A DNA stretch of 64,000 nt, taken from NCBI GenBank assembly GCA_023313575.1, contig JAJTTP010000006.1:372001-436000 (forward strand). The letters run 5' to 3'. Positions 53,679 to 64,000 of this stretch are shown one piece after another. The number at the start of each line of letters is the position of its first letter. Positions within the stretch are counted from its first letter, which is position 1. The notes beneath the pieces are model-generated. The model was not told the DNA's origin. It was given only the letters and a program-made list of their open reading frames with translations, and ran no database searches. Position numbers and translations under genes: made by a program. The stretch comes from Eutypella sp. D-1 (lineage: Eukaryota > Ascomycota > Sordariomycetes > Xylariales > Diatrypaceae).

Positions 53679-55382
53679 CTACAGCGGCGCGTCCACCATG
53701 CCCAGGACATCGTCGAGGACCTCGGTAGGTCCCACGCCAGCCAGCAGGGCCTCGACGGCGGCGCGGTCGCTCCCCCACTGCATGCTTCTCTCGCGCTCGA
53801 CGGGGAACTCGGCGCCGCCGTCGGGGCCCTCGGGGCCGAGCGCCGCGATGACCCGGACCCGGTGCAGGTAGACCTTGCGGGCGGCGAGGCTGACGAGGGC
53901 GGGCGGGGCGTAGCTGAGCCCGTGGAGCGCCGCGAGTCCGCGGATCAGGTGCTCGAGGTGCCGTGTCGATGTCGGCGTCACGCTGCCCGTGACGCCGGGG
54001 CCGCCCGTCCCGAGTCCGGCCCCGGAGACCGAGACCGCTCGGTGCAGGCGCAGGAACGACACCACGTTCATCGCGTAGCGCAGGACGTCGACGTCAACGG
54101 CGACCTCGCACGCGGCGAGGGCCAGCGTCGCGATGTCGGACTCGCTAAACAGGGGTTCCTTTTGGTCGTCATCAGCGGCATCGTCGGCATTGTCGTTGTT
54201 GTCATGGTCACCGGTATCGTTCGCGGTATCCCGATCCCACGAGGTCAAATTGCGTCCCTTCTTCGCGGGGACGGCGGATGTTAGGGCGTTGATACCGCTC
54301 GCCCTCGGGGTACCGGTCACGCTGTGCCGGACGACGCTCTCGGCGCTTTCGAAGCTAGTCGGCGTATCGGGATCCTCATCCCCCTCACTGCCGTGGCTGT
54401 CGCGAGCTCCGGACTTTGTGTGATCATCGTCGCCGTGTCCATCACCACTGTTCTCACGTTCATCCTCCCGCTCCTCCAAATGCGCGAATCCGTCCGCCGG
54501 GTCATGCCAGTGCGCGATGTAAAAGAAGTCGTTAAGGTGGGGAGTCAGACGGGCTGCAACGCCGTTCGGCCCGCTGTTGACACCACCGTCATTGCTACTA
54601 CTACTGCTGCTGCTGTCCGTGCCCACCACCGCTACAAATAGGAACTGCTTAGGTGCCGTCTGCACGCTGGTGCGGGTAAACAGGCGTCGCGTCCGCAGGA
54701 GCTCCAAACACTGGATCTGCACGGCCTTGGGCGCCGCGTCGAGGTTCTTCGCCACGATGACGTTGGCAATCCGCGGCGGCGGCGACGACGACGGCGGAAG
54801 CGTCGGGGTCTTTCTCCCGCCCCTGTCTGCACCGTAGCTGTTGTATCCTAGGGCCGGGGACGCGTTGGCGGTGGGTGTTGTTGAGGATGTCGTGGGTCTG
54901 GGCGAGAGGTTCCGCAGTGGCGACGGCTGCAGCATTTGTTGCGATGCGTAGCTACCACCGCCACCGCCACCGCCACCGCTCTGTCTTGGGCTATGATTAA
55001 AGTACGAGTATGAATCTGTTCTCGAAACCAGCGGCGTGCTAGTGGCGGGTCGTGGGTTCGGGGTCTGGGGTATCGAAGGGTGACGGTTATGTCGGTGATA
55101 GTCGTGGGGGTCATGGTGGTGGTGGTGGACGAGGATGGCGGCGGCCAGGTCGTCGAGAGTGGTGTGTGGGGAGCAATCGACGACGGCAGCGTCAAGGCCG
55201 AAGGTACGACGTGCGACGAGGCGAAATTCCTCAACCAGGGTATCGAGGGCAGGGCCGGTCTCAGTGCCGACAATGCAATGTTCGCGGGCGATGAGGCTCA
55301 GCAACGCGGCCAGGTCCAGGTCGCCCAGCCCGTGGACCTTGCTAAGCAGAAGCTGTTGCTGTTGATCCCCGTCATCCGCCAT
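53679..55382 (-). CDS. Degenerate MoxR/ChlI-like AAA protein
   Basis: A single exon of 567 residues. Residues about 18-75 (LAALLSLIAREHCIVGTETGPALDTLVEEF) align in layout with the P-loop start of MoxR/ChlI ATPases, but where GxxGxGKT should be the sequence is GTETGPALDT, so Walker A is gone. After a His-, Pro- and Ser-rich insertion (about 85-210), VIVAKNLDAAPKAVQIQCLELLRTRRLFTRTSVQTAPKQFLFVAVV matches the Walker B/sensor region of MoxR (normally ADEINRAPPKTQSALLEAMEE), with the acidic pair replaced. A DE-rich low-complexity insertion follows. The last 150 residues (SDIATLALAACEVAVDVDVLRYAMNVVSFLRLH, SPTSTRHLEHLIRGLAALHG) look like the AAA lid. Comparable fungal proteins are sometimes labelled magnesium chelatase, which is surely not the function. 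Role unknown, probably non-catalytic. Confidence 0.6.
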   Translation of the reverse strand: MADDGDQQQQLLLSKVHGLGDLDLAALLSLIAREHCIVGTETGPALDTLVEEFRLVARRTFGLDAAVVDCSPHTTLDDLAAAILVHHHHHDPHDYHRHNRHPSIPQTPNPRPATSTPLVSRTDSYSYFNHSPRQSGGGGGGGGSYASQQMLQPSPLRNLSPRPTTSSTTPTANASPALGYNSYGADRGGRKTPTLPPSSSPPPRIANVIVAKNLDAAPKAVQIQCLELLRTRRLFTRTSVQTAPKQFLFVAVVGTDSSSSSSSNDGGVNSGPNGVAARLTPHLNDFFYIAHWHDPADGFAHLEEREDERENSGDGHGDDDHTKSGARDSHGSEGDEDPDTPTSFESAESVVRHSVTGTPRASGINALTSAVPAKKGRNLTSWDRDTANDTGDHDNNDNADDAADDDQKEPLFSESDIATLALAACEVAVDVDVLRYAMNVVSFLRLHRAVSVSGAGLGTGGPGVTGSVTPTSTRHLEHLIRGLAALHGLSYAPPALVSLAARKVYLHRVRVIAALGPEGPDGGAEFPVERERSMQWGSDRAAVEALLAGVGPTEVLDDVLGMVDAPL

Positions 55383-56636
55383 AAGGGAGTATCGGTATCG
55401 AGATCCCTTTGACTTCTTCAGGAGCCATTGATGATGATGATTGATGGACCGGGGACGATCAGTGGCGCGGGAGTCGCGACGTGGCCGGGGGGGGGGGGGG
55501 TTGCTGAGAGTTGTTTAAGGGGGCATTTACAGACTGCCCAGGTGGTGAGTAGCAGCTCTAAGGTACTTAGGTATGCTAGAGGTGGGTGCGCCGTAGCGGC
55601 GGCTTTTAGCTCTTTAGTTAATTGATTGATATCCAGGCTTAGTTGGATGACGTTTAGGGGACTTGACTATGAAATAAACAGGTATCGTATATTATGCAAT
55701 TAACCCCAACCAAGTTTTGGCTGTTACTTCCCGGTTTCCATTCCAGCTCTTTTACGTACTCGCACCTGACTTACCTACCCGGATAGGTAGTTGCTTCCTA
55801 GACATTCCTCCGTGATGGTCATATGTGCTCAAGTGTAGAGTTTCAAGTAATGTACCTAGTGAAACTGAAAGTTAGGTAGGTCCAGCACCGTCTACCTGGG
55901 TGCTTACTTAGTATGCATGAAGGGAAGGCAATCCATTTCGGATGTCGGCATGGACAACCTTCCCATGTTATCTGTCCATAGATGAATTATAATAGGTGTA
56001 TAGACTACTCAAGTAGGCAGTTAAATCTCCTCATTTCACATTATCAAGCAGAGGGGACAGATACTATTCGTTGTGCAAACTGGGCTTTCCAGCTATTTTT
56101 TAATTATAGACCGCGCAGCCATCTTTTCGTGTAGCCTTCTCTCTTGTTATACACACATCGCAGGCTCAGTTACATTCGCAGACTGGCATTTCATCCTTAC
56201 AATACAACCAACAACCAACAACAACCACAGCCCACATGCATTGTAGGAGGACATGCTATGTCAAACTCGGAGAATCCCAACTGGAAGGCCCATTCTTCTT
56301 CCACGCATACATGTTTTTTCCTTCTTCTTCTCGTTTCTTTCATCCATCCAGAGATTCGCCGGCTAGCCATGCTGCCAACCCAGCCAGAGTAAAATATAGC
56401 AGCAACCAAATGACCATAACAGAAAACAACGCATGCCACCCAACCAGAACGCCAAGCATAAAAATGCAGGAGACAGAATGCGAATTAGAACAATAGCAGG
56501 AATACCACTTTTGCCTGCTAGCAGTAATATAGAGCCCAGTCCGTTCGAAATCCTTTCCATGTGCGAGTGCGATGGTGGGATTACAATGATAACAAGGTGA
56601 TAAGAGTGATATAGATGGAGGGGGCGCAGGTTGGTG
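55383..56636. other. Intergenic; promoter of AAA-like gene and 3' flank of Cyk3
   Basis: No gene seen. A G14 run (poly-C in the sense strand of the minus gene) lies at 55487-55500, and TAGGTA-type words lie at 55559-55572 and about 55770-55800. Confidence 0.5.
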
Positions 56637-59600
56637 TTAGCCGACGCAAACCCACTCCGCGAAGACGCACCACCGCGCAGTGCGGTCCGCGAGCACGAGG
56701 CCTCGCCAGACGCCGCGTTCTGAGCACTTGATGATGGTCTCCCAGGTGCCGCCGTCACTGGTTTCATCATCGCCGCCGCTAATCCCGCTGCTACCCGCGG
56801 CGCTGCGGCTGCCTCCGCCGCCACGTCGATCGTCCTTCCGCATGAGCCGCAGGATCTTGCCCCCAGGCGTCTGGATCGCCAGCTTCGCTGGCTTCTTTCC
56901 TGCGATCGTGCCCGTCGCTGAGCTCGGGTTCGATGGGTTCGACGGGTTGGATGAGGACCCCGCCGTCCCGCCTCCCGCCGCGCTACTTGTCATGCTCATG
57001 GCGCTAGTGGGGCGTATGAAGGGCGGCGCCGGGCTGCCGCCATGCGGGTTACTGCTTGGAGTCATAGCGCTCCCGCCGGCGCCGCCCGAGAGGGCGGGGT
57101 GTTGGCGGATGGCAAAGACGAAGGTGTTGTTCAGGGCCAGGCGCTGGCACTGGGGTTGGACGACGTAGATGTCGTGGCGCTGGGCGTGCGGAGTGGGGTG
57201 GCGGGTGACGAACTCGTAAGGGGGGTTCTCGCCGGTGTGGATGATGGGCAGGGCGAAAGCGAGCGGATGGGGGATGTCTTTGATGCTGTGCATCAGGCCG
57301 CGCTTGCCGGCGTAGACGCGGAGCACACCGTGACCCTCGTCTCCAGGGAGCAGGGCCTTGACCGTGTAACGCTTGGTGCCGCCGTACCACTCGGCCTGCG
57401 CGAGCGCGCGCTTCCGCACCGTATCCCCGCTCTCGAAGAAGTCGCCGTCCGTGTCCCGCGCGAACGCCCGAACCTCCACCTCCGCCGCCACTTCGACGTC
57501 TGCCGGTACCCCGAACCGCAAGTGCACCATCTCGAGGTCCTCGATCCGCGTCAGCGAGGTGTTATAGTTCACCATGGCGAGCCCGTTTTTGAAGAATGGT
57601 GGGCACGCGCACGGCAGATTCAGCAGTGTCTCGTGTGCAACAGGCGGGCACAAATGTTGGTGCCCGTGATGCTCCGGCACGTGCGTCCAGCACAGCTCCA
57701 GCGGACGCGTCAGGAACCACCAGAACTCGGCCGTATTATTAGCAGCGCCCGAGTAAAGGCCACGCCGCGGGTTAGACGGGCTCGCCAGACAGCAGTCCAT
57801 CATACGCCACTCGTCGTCCACCAGCACCGCATTCCACCAGTGGTTCGGCCGCGGCAGCACCCCTGTATCCGGTATCTCTCCGGGTGTCTTCAGATACCCG
57901 CGGATCACCTCTGAGTGGATTCCAATCGACGCGCACATCTCGTGGACGAGCACGGCGTACTCCTCGGCGCACCCTCGCTTCGTCTGGATTACCCGCCGCG
58001 TGTCGACCTCGCCCTCAAAGTCCTCCTCCCAGTTGATCTTCTCGGCGACCCAGGTGAAGATCGCGCGGAGGCGCTGGACGTCGCTGCGGTACGGCCTGCA
58101 CACGTACGTAGTCGCGAGCGTGACGGAGGTTGTCATGGGGGGAAGGTTGCTGACGAAGCGCGAGTTTTTATCCACCTGGCTCAAGTTGATGGCTTGGTAG
58201 TTGGTCGGTTCCTGCACCGGCATGCCGTCCGCACCCTCGTCGCCCTCGACAGTGCCGTAGAGCTCGTCGACGGGGTCCGACACAGGGTAGTCCATCATCA
58301 GGCACCTGTCGCGCCGGTCGTCCAGCTCCTTCCGGCTGAGAGTGTTGGACCTGTTTACGTCTCTTCGTACCTGCACCCAGTCGACTCCAGCGTTTAGTCC
58401 CATGTCTCGCGCGGCGCTCTGTGGCAGATGCGGAGCGCTGGACGGCCCGGCAATAGATGTTATACCATTAGATGGCCCTCTTGAGCTCGACGACTGATGT
58501 CCCGAGCCTGCAGCCGTTGCTAGACTGCTACGGCCGCTGGCAACTCCTGTCTTAGTCGCCTCTAGGATCCGCTTGATGAAGTTCGACTTCTTCGGCTTGG
58601 CCACCTCGGGCTGAACGAGCCCACCTATAGCGGCGATGCCGTCATCGTTGAGTCCAGCCTGCGACGGCGGACGCATGGCTGACGTTGAGTGGCTCGGGTG
58701 ATAGGAGATGCCGCTGAACGGCGTTATGGGGCGGTTCAGGTCGAAGTCGTCGTCGCCGTCCCTAAAGCCCAAGGCGCTGCGCGCCCGCTGCTGCTTCCTC
58801 GCCAGGCTCCCGGCGCTGGTGGCGCTGATCCCGCCCGCCGAGGTACCGCTCATAAGACTCCGATTCGTACTCTGAGTCGTGGTACTCTGGTTACCTGACG
58901 AGGCGTTCGTCGAGTTGGTCTTCGTAGTCGAGGTCCTGCCAAGGAGCCGGGCTCCCACCTCGTAGGCCGACTTCTGCTTCCGGAGCTTCCTCTCGGGCGC
59001 GTGGTCGCCCATCGAGGACTTCGGCCTGTCCTGGTGGTAACCCTTCGGTGGTGGGGGCGGAGGTGGGTCATCCATGTCATTGGATCCCATATCATTGGGG
59101 CCCACGTCATTAGAGCCAATCGCAGAGTCGATGGCTCCCATACTTGAGCTTTGCTGGTGCATCTTGCGGAGCCGACTCTCCATCCTCTCGACATAGTTCT
59201 CCAACTGCGGCAGCTCGTGGTGTTCCTGGAAACCGCCCTGGTGGTACTGCTGGTCCTGCGAGGAATCGCCGCCGTGCGACTCGTATCCCGAATCTTGATG
59301 CGCCATGCCTAGCGATGTCTGCGGCCTGGGCGGCCCTTTTCGTCTCGATCTGTGATGCACCATATCGAATGACTCAGGCGACCATGGGTCCAGAGGTGCC
59401 TCTGGTGGTTCGTCCTCGCGCTTGCCCAAGGCGTCGAGTTGTTCGATCACGCCGTCCATCGCCTCTCTCAGAGGGGAGGGGGTAAACCCGTCGCCGTTGG
59501 GCGATGGTGGACAAGGCGACGGTCCTCTGGGGGTATGGTATCCCGAGAGCTGCTGTTGGCTACCGTAAGTGTTGATAGGGTTGCTGCGACTAATGATGTG

Positions 59601-60777
59601 ACGATGCGGCGGAGGCGGAGGGGGCGGGGGTGAGTCGACCTCCGCGCCAGGACGATAAGGCGAGTAGCTAAATGAGGGCGCCGGGGATGGCCCTCTTGAA
59701 TGATTATTGTTATGCATTGGTGGGGCGGGTGAAGGGGTTCTCTGATTGCGATTTCCTAGGTGCGCCGGTCCCGGCGAAGGCTCTCTAGAATGGTAGTGCT
59801 GGTGCATCGGTGGCGCAGGCGATGCTGCTCGATAGGCATAGTCTTGCTGCATGTGCGACGGTGCGGGAGATGGAGCCCTTCCGTTATATATGCCTAACGG
59901 AGGTATAGGCGATGGCGTCCGCCCACCGTAAGGGTCGATCGGAGGAATAGGTGATGGCGCTCTTCCAGAATAAGGATTTATCGGAGGTATAGGTGAGGGT
60001 GCTCTACCGGCATAAGGGTTTATCGGGGGTATAGGCGAAGGTGCTCTGCCAGCATACGCATTCATTGATGGTGCAGGCGAAGGAGTCCTGCCTGAATATG
60101 GGTGCATTGGTGGTGCAGGTGATGGAGCTCTACTGCTGTAGTTGTTTCCTGGAGGTATAGGTGAGGGTCCCCTCCCCGCATAGTTGCTAATCGGTGGTGC
60201 GGGCGATGTAGCTCTGATGTTGTGTCCACGCGTGTCAGGCGGGGTCGAGACGCGACTTGTGCTAGCTTGAGCAACATCTCGGAGGCTCCTAGGCGAATCT
60301 CTTCTCGTGCGTTTTAACCTCGGCATTTCCCGTATGACCTCGGGCTGCTTGGCTGTCGTGTAATGCGGCGCCTTCGCGTATGCCTCGAAGGGTTTGCGGA
60401 ACGGCTTCGACTTAGTTTTTTGGAGGCTATTCGAGGGGCTCGGCGTGTTGGCCGAGACCAACGGACTTATTGACCTGCTCACCGGCCTGAAGCTATCCGG
60501 CAACACCTCCACAAAGTTCGACGGGAAGACGCCGACCGTCTTGTTCCGCTGCAATCTTCCCGTCCACCAAGATCCATCTCCAGCGTTCAGACATTGTATT
60601 AAATCACCCTCGATGAAGCCCAGATCTCGCGGCGACTAGGGCGGACATGATATTAGCAAAAAAAATTCGACGCGTTTACCTTAAGGATGCGATTGCACCT
60701 ACCTCTCCTCCCCAAGAATAAACAGCTCTACACCAACATGGGAACTGCGTAGGCAGCGGCGGCGGTGCAGGCACCAT
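56637..60777 (-). CDS. cyk3: Cytokinesis protein Cyk3 (SH3 plus transglutaminase-like domain)
   Basis: Exons 60777-60703 and 60635-56637 on the minus strand give 1357 residues. The tiny first exon encodes MVPAPPPLPTQFPCWCRAVYSWGGE. Its 67-nt intron (GTAGGT donor, GCTAAT branch, TAG acceptor) joins it in frame to SPRDLGFIEGDLIQCLNAGDGSWWTGRL, completing an SH3 domain (about 13-70). Residues 160-380 are a proline-rich array of GRAPSPIPPINPY-type repeats. A transglutaminase-like domain lies at about 880-1010 (RGCAEEYAVLVHEM, PNHWWNAVLVDDEWRMMDCC). The His and Asp regions are kept, but the usual catalytic cysteine position in GVCxGYA is alanine (GCAEEYA), as expected for non-enzymatic Cyk3 proteins. 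Family role: promotes septum synthesis at the contractile ring through Hof1/Inn1/chitin-synthase partners. Confidence 0.9.
59637..60240. repeat. Coding repeats, RxPSPxP(P)xxxY unit
   Basis: About 14 imperfect copies of a 13-16-residue unit of the type Y-x-G/S-R-A/G/E-P-S-P-I/A-P-P within Cyk3, read on the minus strand. The three copies nearest 59950-60050 are almost identical, which suggests recent unequal copying. Confidence 0.8.
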
Positions 60778-63680
60778 TGCGCTGGATTATAGCAGCAGAG
60801 AAACCCAAACCGTCCAACAGCTCTATCCACAACTTAGAGGGAAAAAAAGTTGTTGCTTCCTTCGTGGATACCAAGAGGATGATCAATTCGATAAAGCCTA
60901 GGCCGGCTTCGACAGACAGACAAGTTATTCACGTGTGAGGCAGTGAGGTCCGCTCCTCTGGGCGCGGGTGCAGAAAAATCGTGGAAGGCGGTGTGGTGTA
61001 TGCCCAGGTGAGTTGAGGTGTAGGCGCAGAGAGACGACCGGGTGAGAAAAAAGTCAACAACCGGAGCAACAACCGGAGCAGCAACAATGCAGTGTGGCAG
61101 TGCTGTAAAACGATCGGTACCTGCCTTAGACAAGCTGCAATATCACGGTCAATAAGATCGGAAGCATGCTTCATGTAATGTAATGTAAGTGACGAGCAGG
61201 AGGCGGACCAAGGTGATGATGAGTGAGAAGTTGCATGAACACCAACCACGGCGCGATAGACTACTCGCTCGCTCGACGTTCTCGCGCTGACAACGCATCA
61301 AGTCTGGAGGCTGGAGGTGGGGATGCGATGTGGGCGCGTACGACACTATCTCAAGTGAAAATCGGAGACCGGAAACCCCAGACAAGCCCAGGCACAAAAA
61401 GTAGACAAGGGAGGACTGAGCGGGATGTGCGCACAAGGTTTCGGAAGAGACCAATTGGATCTACGTTAGCAAGGGCGCAATGGCCCAAGCGCAAGGCTCA
61501 ATGGTGAATTGAATGAACTGAACCCTGAGGGGCGGGAGGTCTAAACCAAAACAGAGGGGCAGCTGGGCCCTGGTTGACCTGGAAACGACAGGTACGTACC
61601 CTCGGCTCAGCCCGCTAAATTCATCCAATGAGTCCAATGAGATCGCTCGCTGGCCCATTCTGCCCGCGTTTCGTGTTACCCCATTCGCTCGGCAGGTCCC
61701 CACACTGATTGCCTAGGTAACATAGCATGTACGAAGAGTTATCAGCCCTGAATCAATAAATCCCATGATACATAGCCCATAGTTAGCCATAATTCCCACA
61801 ATCCATAGGTATGGCGTAATACTCTTATATATACATACTAATAGATATTCTATGTGACAGCCTATGAAAGTACGTACTATGTTTATTATTGGCGATTTTC
61901 CGCTAGTTTGGCTCTAGACATTCAATTGTTCCTGGACTAAATTGATGCCATCCCGATATCCAACTCCGCTACAACCCTGCCTAGAACTTTAGAAATTGGT
62001 GTATCTACTACTAAAGGTACAAAAGTACGGGTGGGGGGGAGAGCTCCTACTATGTTTGGACGAGTACTACAATACTATTGGCTGATGTCCGACTCCCGAA
62101 GTCGAGCTTTTCAAGATAAGTTCAGGGGTTATGCAAGCGCGGGAGTGCAAACAAACCTGGCTACCGCATATGTAGGTGTATGTACGGAGTACCCGCCCGG
62201 GCGTGTACATTAGCAAGTACATAATGCTTCATTCTCTGGATTCCAGCTTTGTTCTGCTTGCATATACATACATATCTGACGGGTATTCCATATCCACCCG
62301 GGCGGACAGATTAACTTCCAACTGGAATGCGGGATGGAGTAATGGATTGATTGTACCTGCGCAAGTGGAAGAGGAGCCGTGGCATCTCGACGTTGACCGA
62401 CCTCAAGGTTGTTATGGTGCTTACATACCGAGGTATGCGCGCTCTTTATTATTACATAGAAAAGATAGCATAACTGCCTAGCCTGCCTGACCTAAGTAAA
62501 TATCAAAATACTTATATGTATGCGCGCATTTGCCTCCTTTTCCGTGCATTTCTTGTCCACTTAGGTATTGCCTAGGTACATACCTACATACCTAAGTACT
62601 TATATACCAAGTAGGTAGTGAAAAATGTCGTCCGGACATCTTCCAAAGTCACACTTAACCACTAGAAAAGCATATCCGCATAACCACGAAGAGAGAAGCA
62701 ACATTCACCAAGACTATTCTCACAACATCAAGAGGAGAGATGACTGGTACCTTTCCAAACGCTGATATAACGGTAGGACTGAATCAATACGTCGGCCCCT
62801 CTTATTACCAGTGCAACTACCGAACGAATCCTAAAAAACGACCCCGTCCGGCCGGGCTACCCCCAGAACGGAAAATTGTTGTTGTTGGCCATAGCTCCTA
62901 AAAGTAGGTGGTGGTAGCTCCTAGTTAGCTCCCGCACCCAAGCTGGCTGACAGGGCACTGGGGAGCCCTAGCAACCCAGGGCAACCACTGTCAACCAAAT
63001 CCAGCGAATCCCATCCCAAATCCCCAGCCAGCACATCACTCCAAAGGTACCTAGCTTGAGGTAGAGTTTACCTCAAAGTCGGTAAGCAGTTCACCGTCAA
63101 CTGGGTACCTGCCTGCATACTGTAGGTACTTACCTACTTAGGTAGAGGTGATTAGCCCGGGAAAAGCGACGACGGACGGGACGAACAATAATAATTAACT
63201 ACTACCTACCCCTAGTACCCGACTTACGGAGGTTGGAGGTAAGGGTATCTACGTAGGTATCCAATAATACCTCCGTCTCACCGTTATTATTATACCCGTT
63301 GCCGTCAACCTCGATGCTGGAGACAAATTTAACAATCAATTGATTTGTTTTCTTCTCAATTGCATTGTGATTTACCCCAAAACATCTCATCCTCTTACTC
63401 ATAAGTTTCCCGAGGTCGTGTTACCGACTAGTTTATCTTGTCTTGCGCTCGCTACCTAGGTACTTGAGTAAGGCATTCATTGTTGACAACCAAGTCGCAA
63501 ACCTAAGGTACCCCTGCCCGTTGCTGTCATTGGCGCCGATATCGAGTCGCAACCTGTTTATTGTTGACGTCTCTTCTTGTCTGGTCTCCCTCGCTTTTCT
63601 ATTATACGATACGAATATTGCGCCGTTACGCTCTCCCTCTCTATCTTTCGGGGACAGGTAACGCCACAACAGTTGACAAA
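60778..63680. other. Large divergent intergenic region
   Basis: About 2.9 kb between Cyk3 and the GCK-type kinase. No frame here is convincing. TAGGTA/TACCTA-type words are dense at 62562-62620 and 63046-63262. A long leader for the kinase is likely, with pyrimidine-rich stretches at 63565-63655. Confidence 0.5.
62562..62620. repeat. TAGGTA/TACCTA word cluster
   Basis: Overlapping copies of CTTAGGTA, CCTAGGTAC, ATACCTACATACCTAAGTA and AAGTAGGTAG, related to the cluster at 9993-10190. Confidence 0.55.
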
Positions 63681-63934
63681 ATGGCGGACGAGGCCATTGC
63701 CAGCCACTACCAGGTTCTTGAGGAACTGGGACGTAAGTAAACATCCATCTACCCTGAACGAACCCTGTCGCGACCGCAGGCGCAGGCGCATTGTTTCCTT
63801 CTTCAAGTTCATCTATGAGTATATAAATATGAAGCTAACCTTAGACCCTCATGCGGGGATTTACAGGTGGCAGCTTTGGCGTGGTTTACAAGGGCATCGA
63901 GAAAGCGACAGGGGAAGTTGTCGCTATCAAGCAT
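63681..63934 (+). CDS. GCK-family Ser/Thr kinase (Sid1/SepL or Sps1/Kic1-like), 5' part
   Basis: Exon 1 63681-63732 and exon 2 63867-63934 (134-nt intron, GTAAGT donor, CAG acceptor) give the first 40 residues: MADEAIASHYQVLEELG, then RGSFGVVYKGIEKATGEVVAIKH. This is the glycine loop and the catalytic lysine (VAIK) of a Ste20/germinal-centre-type kinase. The next intron starts with GTAAGT at 63935, has a GCTAAC branch near 63963, and the rest lies beyond the window. The start ATG has good context (ACAAAATGGCG) and directly precedes the domain, as in Sid1/SepL and Sps1-type kinases of the septation and morphogenesis networks. Which of these orthologues it is cannot be settled from 40 residues. 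Confidence 0.88.
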
Positions 63935-64000
63935 GTAAGTTAATAAGGTCCTACCGCTGCTGCTAACCTGGCACCTGGCACCCGGCACCCGGCTAGCATC

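Noticed and set aside
57042..57914. 290-codon plus-strand frame
   Set aside because: It is the antisense shadow of the GC-rich Cyk3 gene. Similar shadows over the permease (7074-8342) and GH43 gene (16015-16965) were also dropped.
1..64000. Secondary-metabolite cluster, intact transposon or CRISPR array
   Set aside because: No polyketide synthase, peptide synthetase, terpene synthase, transposase, reverse transcriptase or regularly spaced repeat array could be found.

Overview
The window is chromosomal DNA of a filamentous ascomycete, most likely a Sordariomycete-type Pezizomycotina. The evidence is the short introns (54-134 nt) with GTRNGT donors, CTRAY branch sites and YAG acceptors, loosely packed genes on both strands, and a gene set typical of these fungi: Cyk3, Mug190-like, Gda1, a PPPDE-thioredoxin-PUL protein, a GCK-type kinase and fungal NLR debris. 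I see no prophage, CRISPR array, rRNA gene, convincing tRNA, or intact transposon. Coordinates of multi-exon genes are spans; exon lists are in the evidence.

Layout. 1-262: 5' end of an amino-acid permease (-). 263-6318: gene-poor stretch with one four-exon protein-kinase-like gene (2166-3555) and a possible gene relic (1288-1597). 6319-8280: complete amino-acid permease. 8526-9661: cyclin H (-), whose true C-terminus only appears after splicing. 10477-12898: decayed NACHT/NLR gene (-). 13879-14967: tyrosine phosphatase. 15370-17052: GH43 beta-xylosidase-type enzyme (-). 17829-18968: Dcp1-like decapping protein (-). 20105-23404: inositol polyphosphate 5-phosphatase. 24293-29760: about 5.5 kb without a supportable gene. 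29761-31421: ammonium transporter. 32405-35089: large disordered protein. 35825-39853: Mug190-like SMP/C2 protein (-). 41040-41639: methyltransferase (-). 42344-43027: small protein with a three-fold repeated motif. 44585-46940: eight-exon S10 carboxypeptidase. 48031-49703: Golgi nucleoside diphosphatase (-). 51308-53129: PPPDE-thioredoxin-PUL protein. 53679-55382: degenerate MoxR/ChlI-like AAA protein (-). 56637-60777: Cyk3 cytokinesis protein (-). 63681 to the window end: start of a GCK-family kinase.

How they work together. Most genes are unrelated housekeeping genes, not a cluster. One loose theme is nutrient acquisition: two amino-acid permeases, an ammonium transporter, a secreted carboxypeptidase and a xylosidase; three of the nitrogen-related promoters carry GATA-factor-type sites. 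A second theme is septation: Cyk3 and the Sid1/SepL- or Sps1-type kinase are divergent neighbours across a 2.9 kb intergenic region. No biosynthetic core enzyme is present. The most unusual items are the three-repeat protein at 42344, the pseudo-AAA protein at 53679, the NLR relic that has lost its P-loop region, and interleaved inverted repeats upstream of the GH43 gene.
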